From Lingula anatina (Eukaryota; Brachiopoda; Lingulata; Lingulida; Lingulidae): DNA of 64,000 nt. The notes beneath the pieces were generated by a model that was given only the letters and a program-made list of their open reading frames with translations, had not been told where the DNA came from and did no database searches. The stretch covers positions 357,237 through 421,236 of the forward strand of contig NW_019775413.1 in assembly GCF_001039355.2 (NCBI RefSeq), given 5' to 3'. The translations under genes and the position numbers were made by a program. Shown here piece by piece: positions 12,552 to 23,280 of this stretch (positions are counted from its first letter, which is position 1; each line of letters opens with the position of its first letter).

Positions 12552-14309
12552 TCAGTCTAGCGGTATTGCCTGAATGTTTGCGACAGTCGAACTAGTCTCG
12601 TCTGATGGTGGCCGGTCGCCAGCGTGCAAATTAAAAGTAGACATACTAAACGTCTTGTTCGGTATTTTATACTGATGTTTTGGACAGCACACACATAAAA
12701 TCCGTGAAAACGCCCGACGGAAGTCTTTCAAAGATAGAGCGTAAATGATGGGATTCATTCCCGAATTGATATATCCCAGCCACGTGAAAACGGGGAATAT
12801 GATATCTGGGTGAAGCACACAAGTTCCACATATGCCATATAACAGGTTGGCCGCGAAGAACGGCAACCAACATATGATAAAAACCCCTATGACTATTCCT
12901 AGGGTCTTCGCCGCCTTTCGTTCTCTGGCAACTTTACTGAGTTTTGTTTTAATGACAAATTGTTTCAGTCTTTTCCGTATGAATTTTGCAGGACTGTGTA
13001 TGTCTGAAACCGGTGCGTTGTCGTCTTCATTTTCGTTCTGATTTTCAATAAACGCAGAATTCACACTAGCCGTATCATCTTCGATACTCAAGTTGTTATT
13101 TGTGGTATTTCTTTTATTACTTTGATTGTGGCACCCGTTCCTTAGGTAGCGAGGTTTGATAGGTGAAAAATCGTTTGTCTCCGCTATGGCAGGTGTGTAA
13201 ATTGATAAATTTTTCCTAACATTCATCATAAGTAAACTAGTGGCCCCTGGCCTAGCACCTCCCCGGTGTATCCGCAGCGTTAATTTCTGTCCATTTATTC
13301 CACTTACTACAGACTTGGACCCGTGTCTTAGACTCCTCAGTTGCTCTGCTGCAGCTCTGTATATTTTCCAGTAAACGTATAACATTATAACAAGAGGAGT
13401 GTAAAAAGATATGGCTGAGCTTATCAAGAGGTAAGCGGTATCCTCTGTGAAAAGACAGACCGTGTCTGGTAGTACTGGATCCACCGCTCGCCACCACATT
13501 ATGGCGGGGAATGATATAGAGCCAGAACATATCCAAACTAATGCAATAAGAATGCACACTCTTCGCGACGACATCCGGTGTGGATATTTTATAGGATCCG
13601 TTATGGCCCAGTATCTATCCATGGATATCACGCATAAATTAAGTATGGACGCAGTGCTTCCAAGAACGTCAAAGGAATGCCAAAGATCGCACCACAGTTT
13701 TCCATAGACCCACCGACCTGAACGTATCTCCAGCGCAATGCTGAAAGGCATTACTATACTGCCCACGACAAGATCGGCGACAGCCAAGGACACCAAGAAG
13801 TAATTTGTATTGGCCCGTAGATATCTTTCCTTCACTATCGCAGTAATTACAAGTAAATTTCCAACCACTGTTAAAAGCGCAAAAAATGCCAGTACAAATC
13901 CTAGTGCTGGGTGTTTATGGTGGTAGGCCGCGTGCTCAAAAGCCGTCTCTTCTTCACCGTGGTAAAGATCACTAGGCGTAGTTCCTGGCAACGACGAATT
14001 TCTAACGTAGGTATCGTTTTTGATATTACCAGTATAATAGAATATCGTTGAATTTAATGATGAAACCCCCATGACATCAATGATATATTGTTTGACTGAC
14101 GTCGTTAGTTGTTTCTTATTATTAAGAAAAGTTGTTAACTCGACTTGTAGCGACTTTGTAGGCCTACAGGCACACTCACCCTTTACACACTGAGCCGATG
14201 ATTTCAGATCGAGAAAAGATGCCCTAGTATTTTGAGAGACATATCCGGCAAGTTGCTTTGCTATTAAAGGAGTAATGCCGATGGTCATGTGTTCCAAAAA
14301 ATAGTTCAT
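12552..14309 (-). CDS. Dop1R2: Invertebrate D1-like dopamine receptor (Dop1R2/DAMB type), class A GPCR
   Basis: This is a 585-residue single-exon GPCR, probably Gs- and/or Gq-coupled at neuronal plasma membranes. Visible class A landmarks: N151 (GNLLV); D179 in TM2; C207 and C285 for the ECL2 disulfide; amine-binding D214 (3.32); DRY at 231-233; W259; TM5 serines S297, S298 and S301 at 5.42, 5.43 and 5.46 before P305; CWLPFF at 480-485; NPIIY at 519-523; and C539, C541 and C542 after helix 8 as likely palmitoylation sites. SFDVL.STASILNLCVIS.DRYWAITDP and the ICL3 segment LTLRIHRGG (343-351) match the Drosophila DAMB type as I know it, rather than the octopamine receptor Oamb. The N-terminus (about 133 residues before TM1) has glycosylation sites N86, N98 and N104, a C41/C46/C48 cluster, and no signal peptide. 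A second Met lies at residue 8. The ligand is inferred from family. Confidence 0.9.
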   Translation of the reverse strand: MNYFLEHMTIGITPLIAKQLAGYVSQNTRASFLDLKSSAQCVKGECACRPTKSLQVELTTFLNNKKQLTTSVKQYIIDVMGVSSLNSTIFYYTGNIKNDTYVRNSSLPGTTPSDLYHGEEETAFEHAAYHHKHPALGFVLAFFALLTVVGNLLVITAIVKERYLRANTNYFLVSLAVADLVVGSIVMPFSIALEIRSGRWVYGKLWCDLWHSFDVLGSTASILNLCVISMDRYWAITDPIKYPHRMSSRRVCILIALVWICSGSISFPAIMWWRAVDPVLPDTVCLFTEDTAYLLISSAISFYTPLVIMLYVYWKIYRAAAEQLRSLRHGSKSVVSGINGQKLTLRIHRGGARPGATSLLMMNVRKNLSIYTPAIAETNDFSPIKPRYLRNGCHNQSNKRNTTNNNLSIEDDTASVNSAFIENQNENEDDNAPVSDIHSPAKFIRKRLKQFVIKTKLSKVARERKAAKTLGIVIGVFIICWLPFFAANLLYGICGTCVLHPDIIFPVFTWLGYINSGMNPIIYALSLKDFRRAFSRILCVCCPKHQYKIPNKTFSMSTFNLHAGDRPPSDETSSTVANIQAIPLD

Positions 14310-16494
14310 AACTGAAGTTTTGATAAACAGTCTTCATACCAAATGATGGAAAGGCCAAGTGTGATATATATATTTTTTTTGCTTTCGCCTTTATCAGGTA
14401 ATGGAGCCCATTTGTGTGGTCTTATAATAGCATCCCAGAACGATGACTCTTGAAATTTCAAATCAGCAAAAACTGAAAACGACCATCTTGGGAATTGAAA
14501 TCTGAAAAATAGAAAATGTAAATTGTTAACACGTGAAGGACAGTTGGTGTTACATTTGGTTGAGTGTGCTGTATCTTTTTATTCATACACAACATTTAGA
14601 TGAGACCAAAAGTGTAATATTTTTAGTATCATCCGACTATCTAGTTAACCGCTTTCACTTCAATCGGTTTGAGGATTATTATTCATTTTAAAGATTTCGA
14701 AGATACATGTAGGAGGAAAGGCGCCATGCATGGCCAGGAGCAAGACACCTCACACAGAGTTGGTAGGAAAAAAAACAGTGCCAGACTGCGGTTCGCTTCT
14801 TTACAGGGCTTCACTTACAAATAACAAGTCATCCTATTTACCAAGTTCTTTTCCATTGAGAGAGCTTTAAAAAAGAAAGTATAAGTGGGGATCTCAGTTT
14901 CTTCCCAGCACGTTAGTACGCTCTTTATCTCCTTTCAATCCAGGGGAATTGCCAGCTGTTTAGGATGAAGGAAGAACCGCACCAATTACTGAGCCAAACC
15001 ACAGACACGCCACATGCATTATATACTAAGTTTTCCAAATGCGCTGCTGGAAATCATTCCAACATTTGTTTACAAAATTTTACCGAACAATTATGATGCC
15101 CTATGGTATGAATAGCTGTCATTTCAGTCCGGCCTGTGGAGAACAGCCAATCTACATGATTCTCGACCTTTTCAACTTGACTTCATACACCTGTGAGTGT
15201 TCTATCAAAAGAACAACTTTCTGATCTAAATTAAGGGACATGCATCGAATTAGAGTATTATAAAAAAAACCCTGTAAAACACTCTGTATCCCTAGTTCAG
15301 ATAAATAAAGGCTTCGAAGTTTTACGAGCTCTGAACATCTCTGTATTACTACATGTATATCTGAAAGAATAACTAAAACGAATTTGCTAAAGCACAGCGT
15401 AAAAGCAACACACATAAGCATGTCAAACACCACCTTTTGACCTAAGATACTCCACTGCAATTGCGCTCTTGCACTGGGTAGCATTTGAAATGGACATTAG
15501 ATAAACCAGGTTCTTCTTAAGGCAGGACGAAATACAAACTGGCCGGTGAACGCACACTCTCGCCACACACTGGCAATAAAAAAAGCAATATATCAGCCGT
15601 GTAGGCTTCCATCTTTACCTGCTTATTGCATTTTCAACAATACTCAAAGCTGCAATCATGACATTGCCTTTTTCTGTGTAGACTTTCTACCGATATCCGG
15701 TTATTAGGTTTCGAACATTGGGCTCATTTCATAAACATTTTCATTGAACTGTGGAATGCATTAAGTTACACGTTTTATCGGTAAGAGCTATTTACTGATA
15801 ATATGTTAACACACGACCCTTGAAATATCAGAATCGTTTCTATCCAAGCGGTAGTGTATTTGGTTACAAGAACTATTATGCAATGCTGTCTTGTAAATTT
15901 GATTTTTTTATTCTGCTACACCCAATATCACAAATGCCTAAATGCATTATTGATAAATACGAACGACATTAGAACTGTTACAAAGATAGCTGATAAATAT
16001 AGTGTTGGGCATATTAATATAGTTACAGCTGAATAAATGCGCCTATAATGTGGCTGTTTCCGACTTATCGAGAGCTATGTACACTACCTTATTTCAAATT
16101 GCTGGGTAACAGCTACAAAGGAGAGAACTATGCTTCTCTTCATAACTCATAAAATTGTGTTATCTTCATCTCCATGTTACTCGTATCTACCAGTCGCTGC
16201 GACAAGCTTTGCTGGAAATCACATTTTTCTTGAGTTGAATTCCACAATCAGATCAATCAAAGGCACGCCACCTACGCTTTCTTTTTTTTCTGCGAATAAA
16301 AACGTGTCTGTCTGTTTGTTTGATGGCTCTTGTATGACTCAAAGCCCAACAATTATCTCACACGTAAAATAAATAAATAAATAAATAAATAAATAAAAAA
16401 CATCAATCGCTGAGCACATTCATTCAGGCAGTCTAAGACTGCATTCCCGTAGATTTAGATCGATCCATCTAGATCGACCTAACTCCTTGGGGGT
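14310..16494. other. Intergenic / presumed 5' flank of the dopamine receptor gene
   Basis: No exon was recognised. An out-of-frame ATG on the minus strand at 14337 opens a short upstream frame that overlaps the receptor start. A pyrimidine-rich TTTTTCAG on the minus strand near 14504-14511 could be an acceptor for a 5' UTR intron, but this is weak. Confidence 0.45.
16367..16396. repeat. (AAAT)n microsatellite
   Basis: Seven or so consecutive AAAT units, read directly. Confidence 0.9.
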
Positions 16495-16662
16495 TCACGC
16501 TAAATTGATGTCAGCTGAGCGCGCACGGTAGGTCTTAGACGCCCGTTCATCTGCTCGCTTCTCCTCCCACCTCTTTACCAAAATGTCATCAATAAAATCG
16601 TGATACTTCTTACCAAGGCTGAACGTTTGTGTGGATGGACGCCAGATAAACTTAGACTCATT
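16495..16662 (-). CDS. Possible orphan 3'-terminal coding exon, unknown product
   Basis: A 55-codon minus-strand frame without a start Met ends in TGA. It is rich in charged residues, for example KKYHDFIDDILVKRWEEKRA in its middle, then DERASKTYRARS. This looks more like real protein than the low-complexity frames around it. Possible acceptors are the AG before the SLGKKYHD segment (ACAAACGTTCAG) or a weak GAG upstream. No partner exon was found upstream on the minus strand, and I do not recognise the family. It could be a chance frame, a pseudogene fragment, or the last exon of a gene with distant exons. Confidence 0.25.
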   Translation of the reverse strand, partial: NESKFIWRPSTQTFSLGKKYHDFIDDILVKRWEEKRADERASKTYRARSADINLA

Positions 16663-18865
16663 TCATGTGCAGGTTTATTGCACACGATTTATTTAACCCC
16701 GATAACCAACATATATATAACCTGACATATACGTATGTGCACCAGCGTAATACGTTTTATTCTTTAGAGTGACACGAAGGATTTTCTGCGAATGAACATT
16801 TCTATTCGTCATGAAGATTTTTCATCGTCAGTTTTCTGTGCCCTAGGGCGACATAATAATAATAATTAAGATTCATAGACCTATCAACACATTGATTTCA
16901 CAATCACTCATTTGCATCAGTCATCTTATAATTTCAACTGGAATTAATCGGTGATCACTGATAAACGATCCCATAAGCGGCGAATGGCTACTTAATTGAG
17001 AAACTCAAAGGTGATTTCATGTCCCACGCAAGTTATGAAAATACCCTGCGGTCGTGACCTTACTTGAGTACACCGAACTTTAGCCGTAAGAATGGTTCAC
17101 GCTATGGGCTGATCATTCAACTACACTTACCGGTCTCAACCGGCCCGATTGTGCTTAATTAATACACAGCTACTGAGTTGGCTAGGCTGGTAACCCATCT
17201 TTTAACTCCATTTTTTCACTTCAGAAGACGTTAGGCTCGGTAGGCCGGTAACTAGTAACTGTAAGAGTGAGATTGTGAAGACACCGAGTCAAAATGTACA
17301 AAAAAGCAGGTGCTTTTCACACAACAGTATTGTTCTCGAGCTGCTAAATGTTCATCGTCCATACAGACTCACAGTTACATGCATGTGTTACTGCAATACG
17401 CAGAATATTCATATCACGACAACAATCGTGTACGTACAATGTAACTAAATATCCTGTCCTTATCACGGTCTATACTATGCTTCATACGTGTTACCACCAA
17501 AACTGAATTTCAAAAAATGTCGTACCCGGTACGCTTCAATACTAAGCAAAGACAAATGAGAAACTGCTACCTAATGCTGGATCAAGCAGGCCATAGTTCT
17601 CAACCTAAAACAATAATGTGATAAAATAGAATTACGCGAAATCAAAGTTCGATGGCCACACCATTTGTTGTGTAAATAAGATAAATGATTTGCGTCGCCG
17701 ATTTCATCTGAATATCACACATTTCCCGCGGCGTTTATTAATTCCTTAGCTCATGGGCCAGAATTTAAACCACAGTGGTGGACTCGATAATTGAATCTCT
17801 GCAAATTGAATGCCATGTGATTTCTTTCTCTCTCTTACTGTGGTAATATCATATACACGTAGTTCTTTTTTCTAAAAGCTGAAGAGAAAACGAAAATTTC
17901 TTCTCGCCCTAACAATAGAAAACTAAAACCATACTACAACAAATGTCAGAACTAACAATACTGAACATGTTTCTGGAGTCACGCTCTTCTTCCAAAGTAC
18001 ATGGAGAAAATGGTTCAACCCAATAAGTTTCTTTTAAAGATATACATGTATTTGAATCAAGCATAGGATTCCCGGAAACGCCTATAAACCACCTTTACTA
18101 GTTTCTCATACGACCCAAAAATGTAGTAAAACACATACGCTGATTTTTTTTACATAAATTGCAATTGACTCATATTAGTGCCAGGGTACGGCTCATAATT
18201 TCTAGTATTGAGTAGTGCAAGACTTTTATTCTAGGGTTAGCACTGATGAGATTATCTTAAAATTTGGAACATCAAGGGTGTTAAGAGAACTAAAGTAAAA
18301 GTGTATCAACTTACCCCACAAAAAGTCACTCTAGAATCGCAATATCCACCAAATCTCGTTAACACCATGTTCTTTTTGGACGCTATAAGATAACGCAGTG
18401 AGGTGCACTGGTTTACCGAACGTGGCTGACATTTTATTTCCGGCAACTTCTTTGTAAGCTAAAGTACTGTTAGTAAGCGAATCCCTTGTGATGCACTAAT
18501 TCTACCATATTCCAGACCTGCCAATCTGTGAATGCTTTTCGACAGGACAGGAATTATCCAGGGATGAATTTGGCATTAATGGACGGAAGGTATAAAATGA
18601 AACAATTTTCTAAAGTGATCCTTTTTCCTAGTCCGTGTCATAAAATCTTTTTCCACAGTTAGTACTTGACCAATTCTCTTCTGAAGACAAGGTTTTGTCA
18701 GGAGCAATATTTGCAAATGTTTACATTTGATATAAAATAAGACCCTAAAGGAATGTAGAAAGCATCCCAAAATGCTAATTAGCATATCTACTGCACATAT
18801 CGGTGTGTGCTTTTATATGGTGTCAAAAGGGGGGGGGGGAGCGTAAATGAATGAAACTAAAAAAA
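16663..18865. other. Intergenic, nothing recognised
   Basis: A short hairpin (TGTGCA/TGCACA) lies near 16665-16683. No coding or repeat structure of note was seen otherwise. A run of ten Gs lies near 18830. Confidence 0.5.
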
Positions 18866-19233
18866 GCACCCAAGGAGCGCAAACTCCTGCCAAGGCAGAT
18901 CAATCCCCAAATTTATTGATAATCTATTGATTAAAATAAGTAATTAATTTACTCAATTTTCATTATTAATTAATTACGTCTCATTATTAATTGATTAATC
19001 ACCTCTAAAATCTACCCCCTTTCTGGCCTATCCCAAAATTAAATTAAATTTTCTTCGTAGCTTTTAACATGTTGCTCACAGACAAAAATACTTTATTAAT
19101 CAACTTATCAAAAAAAAAAAAAAGAATGGATCACCATCAAAATTTAATTGTTTGTTACTTGGTCTCCCCAAAATTTTATCAAAATCCTTCCACAACCTTT
19201 CCAAACGTAACCAAAAACATGATCTCCAAGAGG
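18866..19233. repeat. Diverged copy of the interspersed repeat also at 39691-39981
   Basis: The left end (AAGCACCCAAGGAGCGCA then CTCCTGCCAAGGCAG) matches the left end of 39691-39981 (AAGCACTCCGAGAGCGCA then CTCCGCCAAGGCAG). The interior shares the CACCA(T/C)CAAAA, CTTGGTCTC and TTTTATCAAAATCC phrases. The right end (ACATGATCTCCAAGAGGT) corresponds to ACATAACCTCCTTGGCGGAGGT. The middle is expanded by AT-rich sequence. There is no coding capacity. Confidence 0.6.
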
Positions 19234-20833
19234 TCAATATTTCAAGTTGGTTTTACAAAAATGTCAGTAAACTAACTATATATAAACGTTCTGCTTTCAC
19301 TCAAACAATTGAGTATTAGAATGCAAATAAAGATAAAACACAGAATGACTGTTTATGGATTATTTGCATAATGTTTGCACAATACGAAAGATCACAAAGG
19401 CTGCACGGTTAAACATTCCAGCGAACGCAGCAAAATGTAGTAAGAAATCTGTACAATTTGCCTTCACCCCTTAACACTGCGTATATGTATGTGAATATTT
19501 TGTGGACGACAATGGCACAGTGTCCACGTGTTTGTGTGTTTATATGACGATGGCGTGTTTGGCATCAGTTTGGATCCAAATCTTCAAAAAGCTGATCAAA
19601 TACCCCGTGTTCCAAGCACATCATCTCATAAAATGTCTTAACATTCTCAACAGAGCTTCTTTATTTATCTCACTACAAACAGACGCAGAAAGAAGGACAG
19701 TGATCAAACATTCAGATAATGGTAAAGAAAAAAACAAACAGAAAGCGACTTAGACGAAACACTGTGGTCGCATGGCAGCTTTAAATTAAGATTTGTTAAT
19801 ACATGTGGGATTGAATGTGTATTTTTTCCAGGCACCCATTTATTTTATTGAGATAAAATGCTGCAGGGGGCTCGGTGTGTAATCAATAGTGGTCACGAAA
19901 TTTCAAAATTGTGATGCACTTCCAATTAGTGCTTCCAAGCAATCCCCACACATTGTATTGTCTCAATCAATTTTCAGAGAAAAAAGATAATCATATGTTT
20001 TTCCTAATACACTTGATCATATAAACCATTCTTTAAACTTTTAGCTATAGAACTATTTTTAGGGACACACTAGTATTTTGGGTGGGATTTGAATCATCCT
20101 TGTGTCTACCCGTTTAGTACACATGCTTTGTCTTTTCCGAGTTTTAATATGGCGTAAATAATCGCATTTTCATTTAACGTCAGTTATCAGTATCTGGAAT
20201 TAGAAATTGATAATATGATTTAGACGTTTATATTATTATTCTTGAATGAAATATTTAATAAGAAAGGTGATCATTTGCTAGTAATTGAGGTTCTTGGAAA
20301 ACGAATGACATCTGGATTAACAATTCAATACGATTAATTCTATATCTTAATAAGAATTTTATTTTATTTCAAGGAAATTGTCATGGTTTTTGAAAAGCTT
20401 ATTTTCATTTTCTATTTAAATTGAAATGCAAACTGTATGATAAAAGTGCTTTCATGTTAGTAACTTGTTACCATTGATGCATGTACTACACCGTACGTCT
20501 GGTTAATAGCACTGCGAGCTTTATTGATATACAATCTAAGACCGTTTAAGAAACACTTAAATACCAAAATCATATATGCGGAGTATACACCCCAGTAGCC
20601 ATGCACCGTTGACTTGAAAATACTTGCTTAAATGTGTAAAATATCACCTCCTACCAACAGTACTGAGTATACTTTTGTTTAATAAGCCTTCAAAAAAGTA
20701 AAAGGGTACGGTTTCGTTAAAAGTATAAATACCCGAGCAAATGCAATAATATAAGTGCACTTTCAAATAGCGTAACTTAAATGTCAAAGGGCATTGCCTC
20801 ATACTCCCCGCAAAAAATCTGTTTTCTTTTTGT

Positions 20834-20834
<1 letters not shown>

Positions 20835-20903
<69 letters not shown>
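20835..20903. repeat. Compound (CT)18(AT)16 microsatellite
   Basis: An uninterrupted CT tract (20835-20870) is joined directly to an AT tract (20871-20903). Confidence 0.95.
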
Positions 20904-20904
<1 letters not shown>

Positions 20905-21512
20905 CCTTCTGTCTTTTCCGGCACTGATTTTTATATTTATACTATTGTCGGTTATGCGTCATACATGTATATTACTTTATCAATTGGCCGATTTGTTGTA
21001 ACTGGATGGACGGGAAAAAATCAACTTTCCGAAATGGAATTTGAAGAAGGCGCCGTCTTGCGGCTATTTTTTGGCTGACCAAGTGTAATTTGGTTTATCT
21101 TTTGGCATGTCGTCTTTACACTAGTAGATGTGGTTTATATGCGTTACAGAGAATCTACGCTCGATTCATGTGTAACTTTAAATATCTGGTTGGCGAAATA
21201 ACCACTTTACCAATGAAATAATCGAAATTTCTTCAGTTTCGCAATTCCTGGATACACTGACCCCCAACAGTGGCACAGCATGCTATCCAAGACAAAATAT
21301 AACACATATTCCACCGAGAGTTTTTTTCTCTATAGTTGACTGTATCTTCGCAGCTTATATTGTCCGTACTAGAGATTATTTTCAAATAATCCGTTGGTGG
21401 CCATTTTGTTTTTTAAAAGAGTTCTTATAGATATTTACATGCAGCAATTCATAAACAATTATTACTCGCTGCACAACTTTTACGTCATTTAAACATAACC
21501 ATACTAAAATGT

Positions 21513-21515
<3 letters not shown>

Positions 21516-21593
<78 letters not shown>
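21516..21593. repeat. (TA)n microsatellite, 78 bp
   Basis: 39 uninterrupted TA units. The isoleucine/tyrosine frame across it is an artefact. Confidence 0.95.
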
Positions 21594-21595
<2 letters not shown>

Positions 21596-23052
21596 TTTAT
21601 TGGCTCTTGGTGTTATGATGGTCATATATGTAGTCATATTGAAATTTCTTATCAAATAGAAATTGATTTTAAAAGATCTTCAAAATCATGCACTTTATTA
21701 ACTTTTATTCGCAATTAACTGTGGCGGGAATACGTTTACAAATTTACGTCGATATTCTTTGACTCTAACTCTAAAAGGCACAGGCAAGGTTTAATCTTAC
21801 CCTAGTGCATTTTGTTGGAAAATTTCCCTTGCTGAATTTGATTTTAATTTTTTTTCGGTCTTGTCAACAGGAGCAGAAAATCGCGTCACAATTTAATTAT
21901 TTTGTTTTTTTTTTCTTATTGTACGTGAGACATGCTATTGCACAGATTTTTCTTTTCTCTGTTTATATTATATTATACACGTGTCTAGCAGGTTTCAATC
22001 AGGACCTTCTTTGACTTACTTTGAAAGTGTTATAATTATCTTATTTCATATTCAAATCATTAAGTATCGCGTGATTTCCAAAGTTTTGTCAATATCACAT
22101 TATCATAACGCCCCCTCCCCCTTCCCAGTCCAAAAAAGGTACACAAGCTCGTTTGGAATTTACTTCAGGTAAATACAGCCTATGCCACAGACAGGGAGGA
22201 CAAAAATTAATTGATGGTCTCCTACCAAGTGGAGATCTTTGACATTTCCTCCTCATTTGTCTTCACTACGGTTTAAATCAATAAGTCAGTGGTTGAGATT
22301 GTTTCGCGATGATGTTTTCAGGTTCTGGCTTAGTTCCATATATATGCTGTTAATCACTCACCGTATTGATTAAAGCTACCACAATTAGGAGTAGAATCCC
22401 GCAGAACTTAAGCACTCAAACTAAGCATGCATTGATATTATCGAAATCCAAAGTGCCTTACGAGAGGAAGGGGTAGAGGAAACGTTTCGTTTTTTACACA
22501 AAAGCTTCTTTCAAATGAAAATTATTGACTTCTAAATGTTCGCATGACTGTGCATGCTGACAGTACCGGTAGATTGTCCAAACAATGTTTAAACATTGCT
22601 TTTGGCAATAGATTCATCAATGTGTTTGTTTAATTTTTCAAGAATTTACCATCTGACATAACACTTTCCAACACATGATGTCCGTAGCCCTGGTAGAAAT
22701 GCAATCTGCAAATCGCTCCGAGTAGTTCAAGCATTGGTCTTTGAGATAAGCATTACCCAGCACTATCGGTTTCATCAAGACACCAATAACGGGATATCAT
22801 ACCAATACATCCTCAACCGTCAAGACAAACTGGATTAGAATCCACAGAACTTTGGGGTATGAATTATTTACAATTGAGGAGCCCTCAAGCCTTTTTAATT
22901 GTGGTGATCTACTCATATACAAGCTAGATTTGATTATCTTTAGAAACACTATACTGAAAGAGTCATCGTGTTAAGAGCTGAGTATCTTTCAACCCATATT
23001 AAAAACATTGGTGTTTCATGATAGGATTCTGTAGATATGGCTCTAAAGGATA

Positions 23053-23280
23053 ATGTCGTATTTTCCAACAAAATATGGGGTTGTTCGTACTGCAAGGTGA
23101 AAAAGGCAGCTATTAAAAGGTTATATAAAACTGAAGTACAGGTATGATTAAAACTGACAACCAATACTCTAATTTTTGAAAAAATATCAAATGTCGCATT
23201 TACCAACATACGGGGCTGTTCATACCGCAAGGTGAAAAATAGGCTTTCAATAAAAAGTTGTATAAAACTGAAAATTGGCG
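23053..23280. repeat. Imperfect direct duplication, period about 138 bp
   Basis: The segment starting at 23055 (GTCGTATTTTCCAACA, then TGGGGTTGTTCGTACTGC, then AAGGTGAAAAAGG) recurs from 23193 as GTCGCATTTACCAACA, then GGGGCTGTTCATACCGC, then AAGGTGAAAAATAGG. Both end TATAAAACTGAA. A minus-strand frame over 22949-23374 stays open through both copies and therefore encodes a repeated LFFTLRYEQP-type segment, but it resembles no family I know. Confidence 0.65.

Larger units (their letters stand above)
19234..23052. other. Intergenic with long microsatellites
   Basis: No exon was recognised. The long (CT)n(AT)n and (TA)n tracts are listed separately. A CCCCCTCCCCC stretch lies near 22110. Confidence 0.5.

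Noticed and set aside
12552-14309. Octopamine or alpha-adrenergic receptor
   Set aside because: The TM3-ICL2 sequence (SFDVL.STASILNLCVIS.DRYWAITDP) and the LTLRIHRGG segment in ICL3 fit the Dop1R2/DAMB type better.
20085-20135. tRNA-like GGATTTGAATCATCC on the + strand
   Set aside because: No cloverleaf or A box could be built on either strand.
21509-21718. 69-codon frame rich in Ile and Tyr
   Set aside because: Translation of a (TA)n microsatellite.
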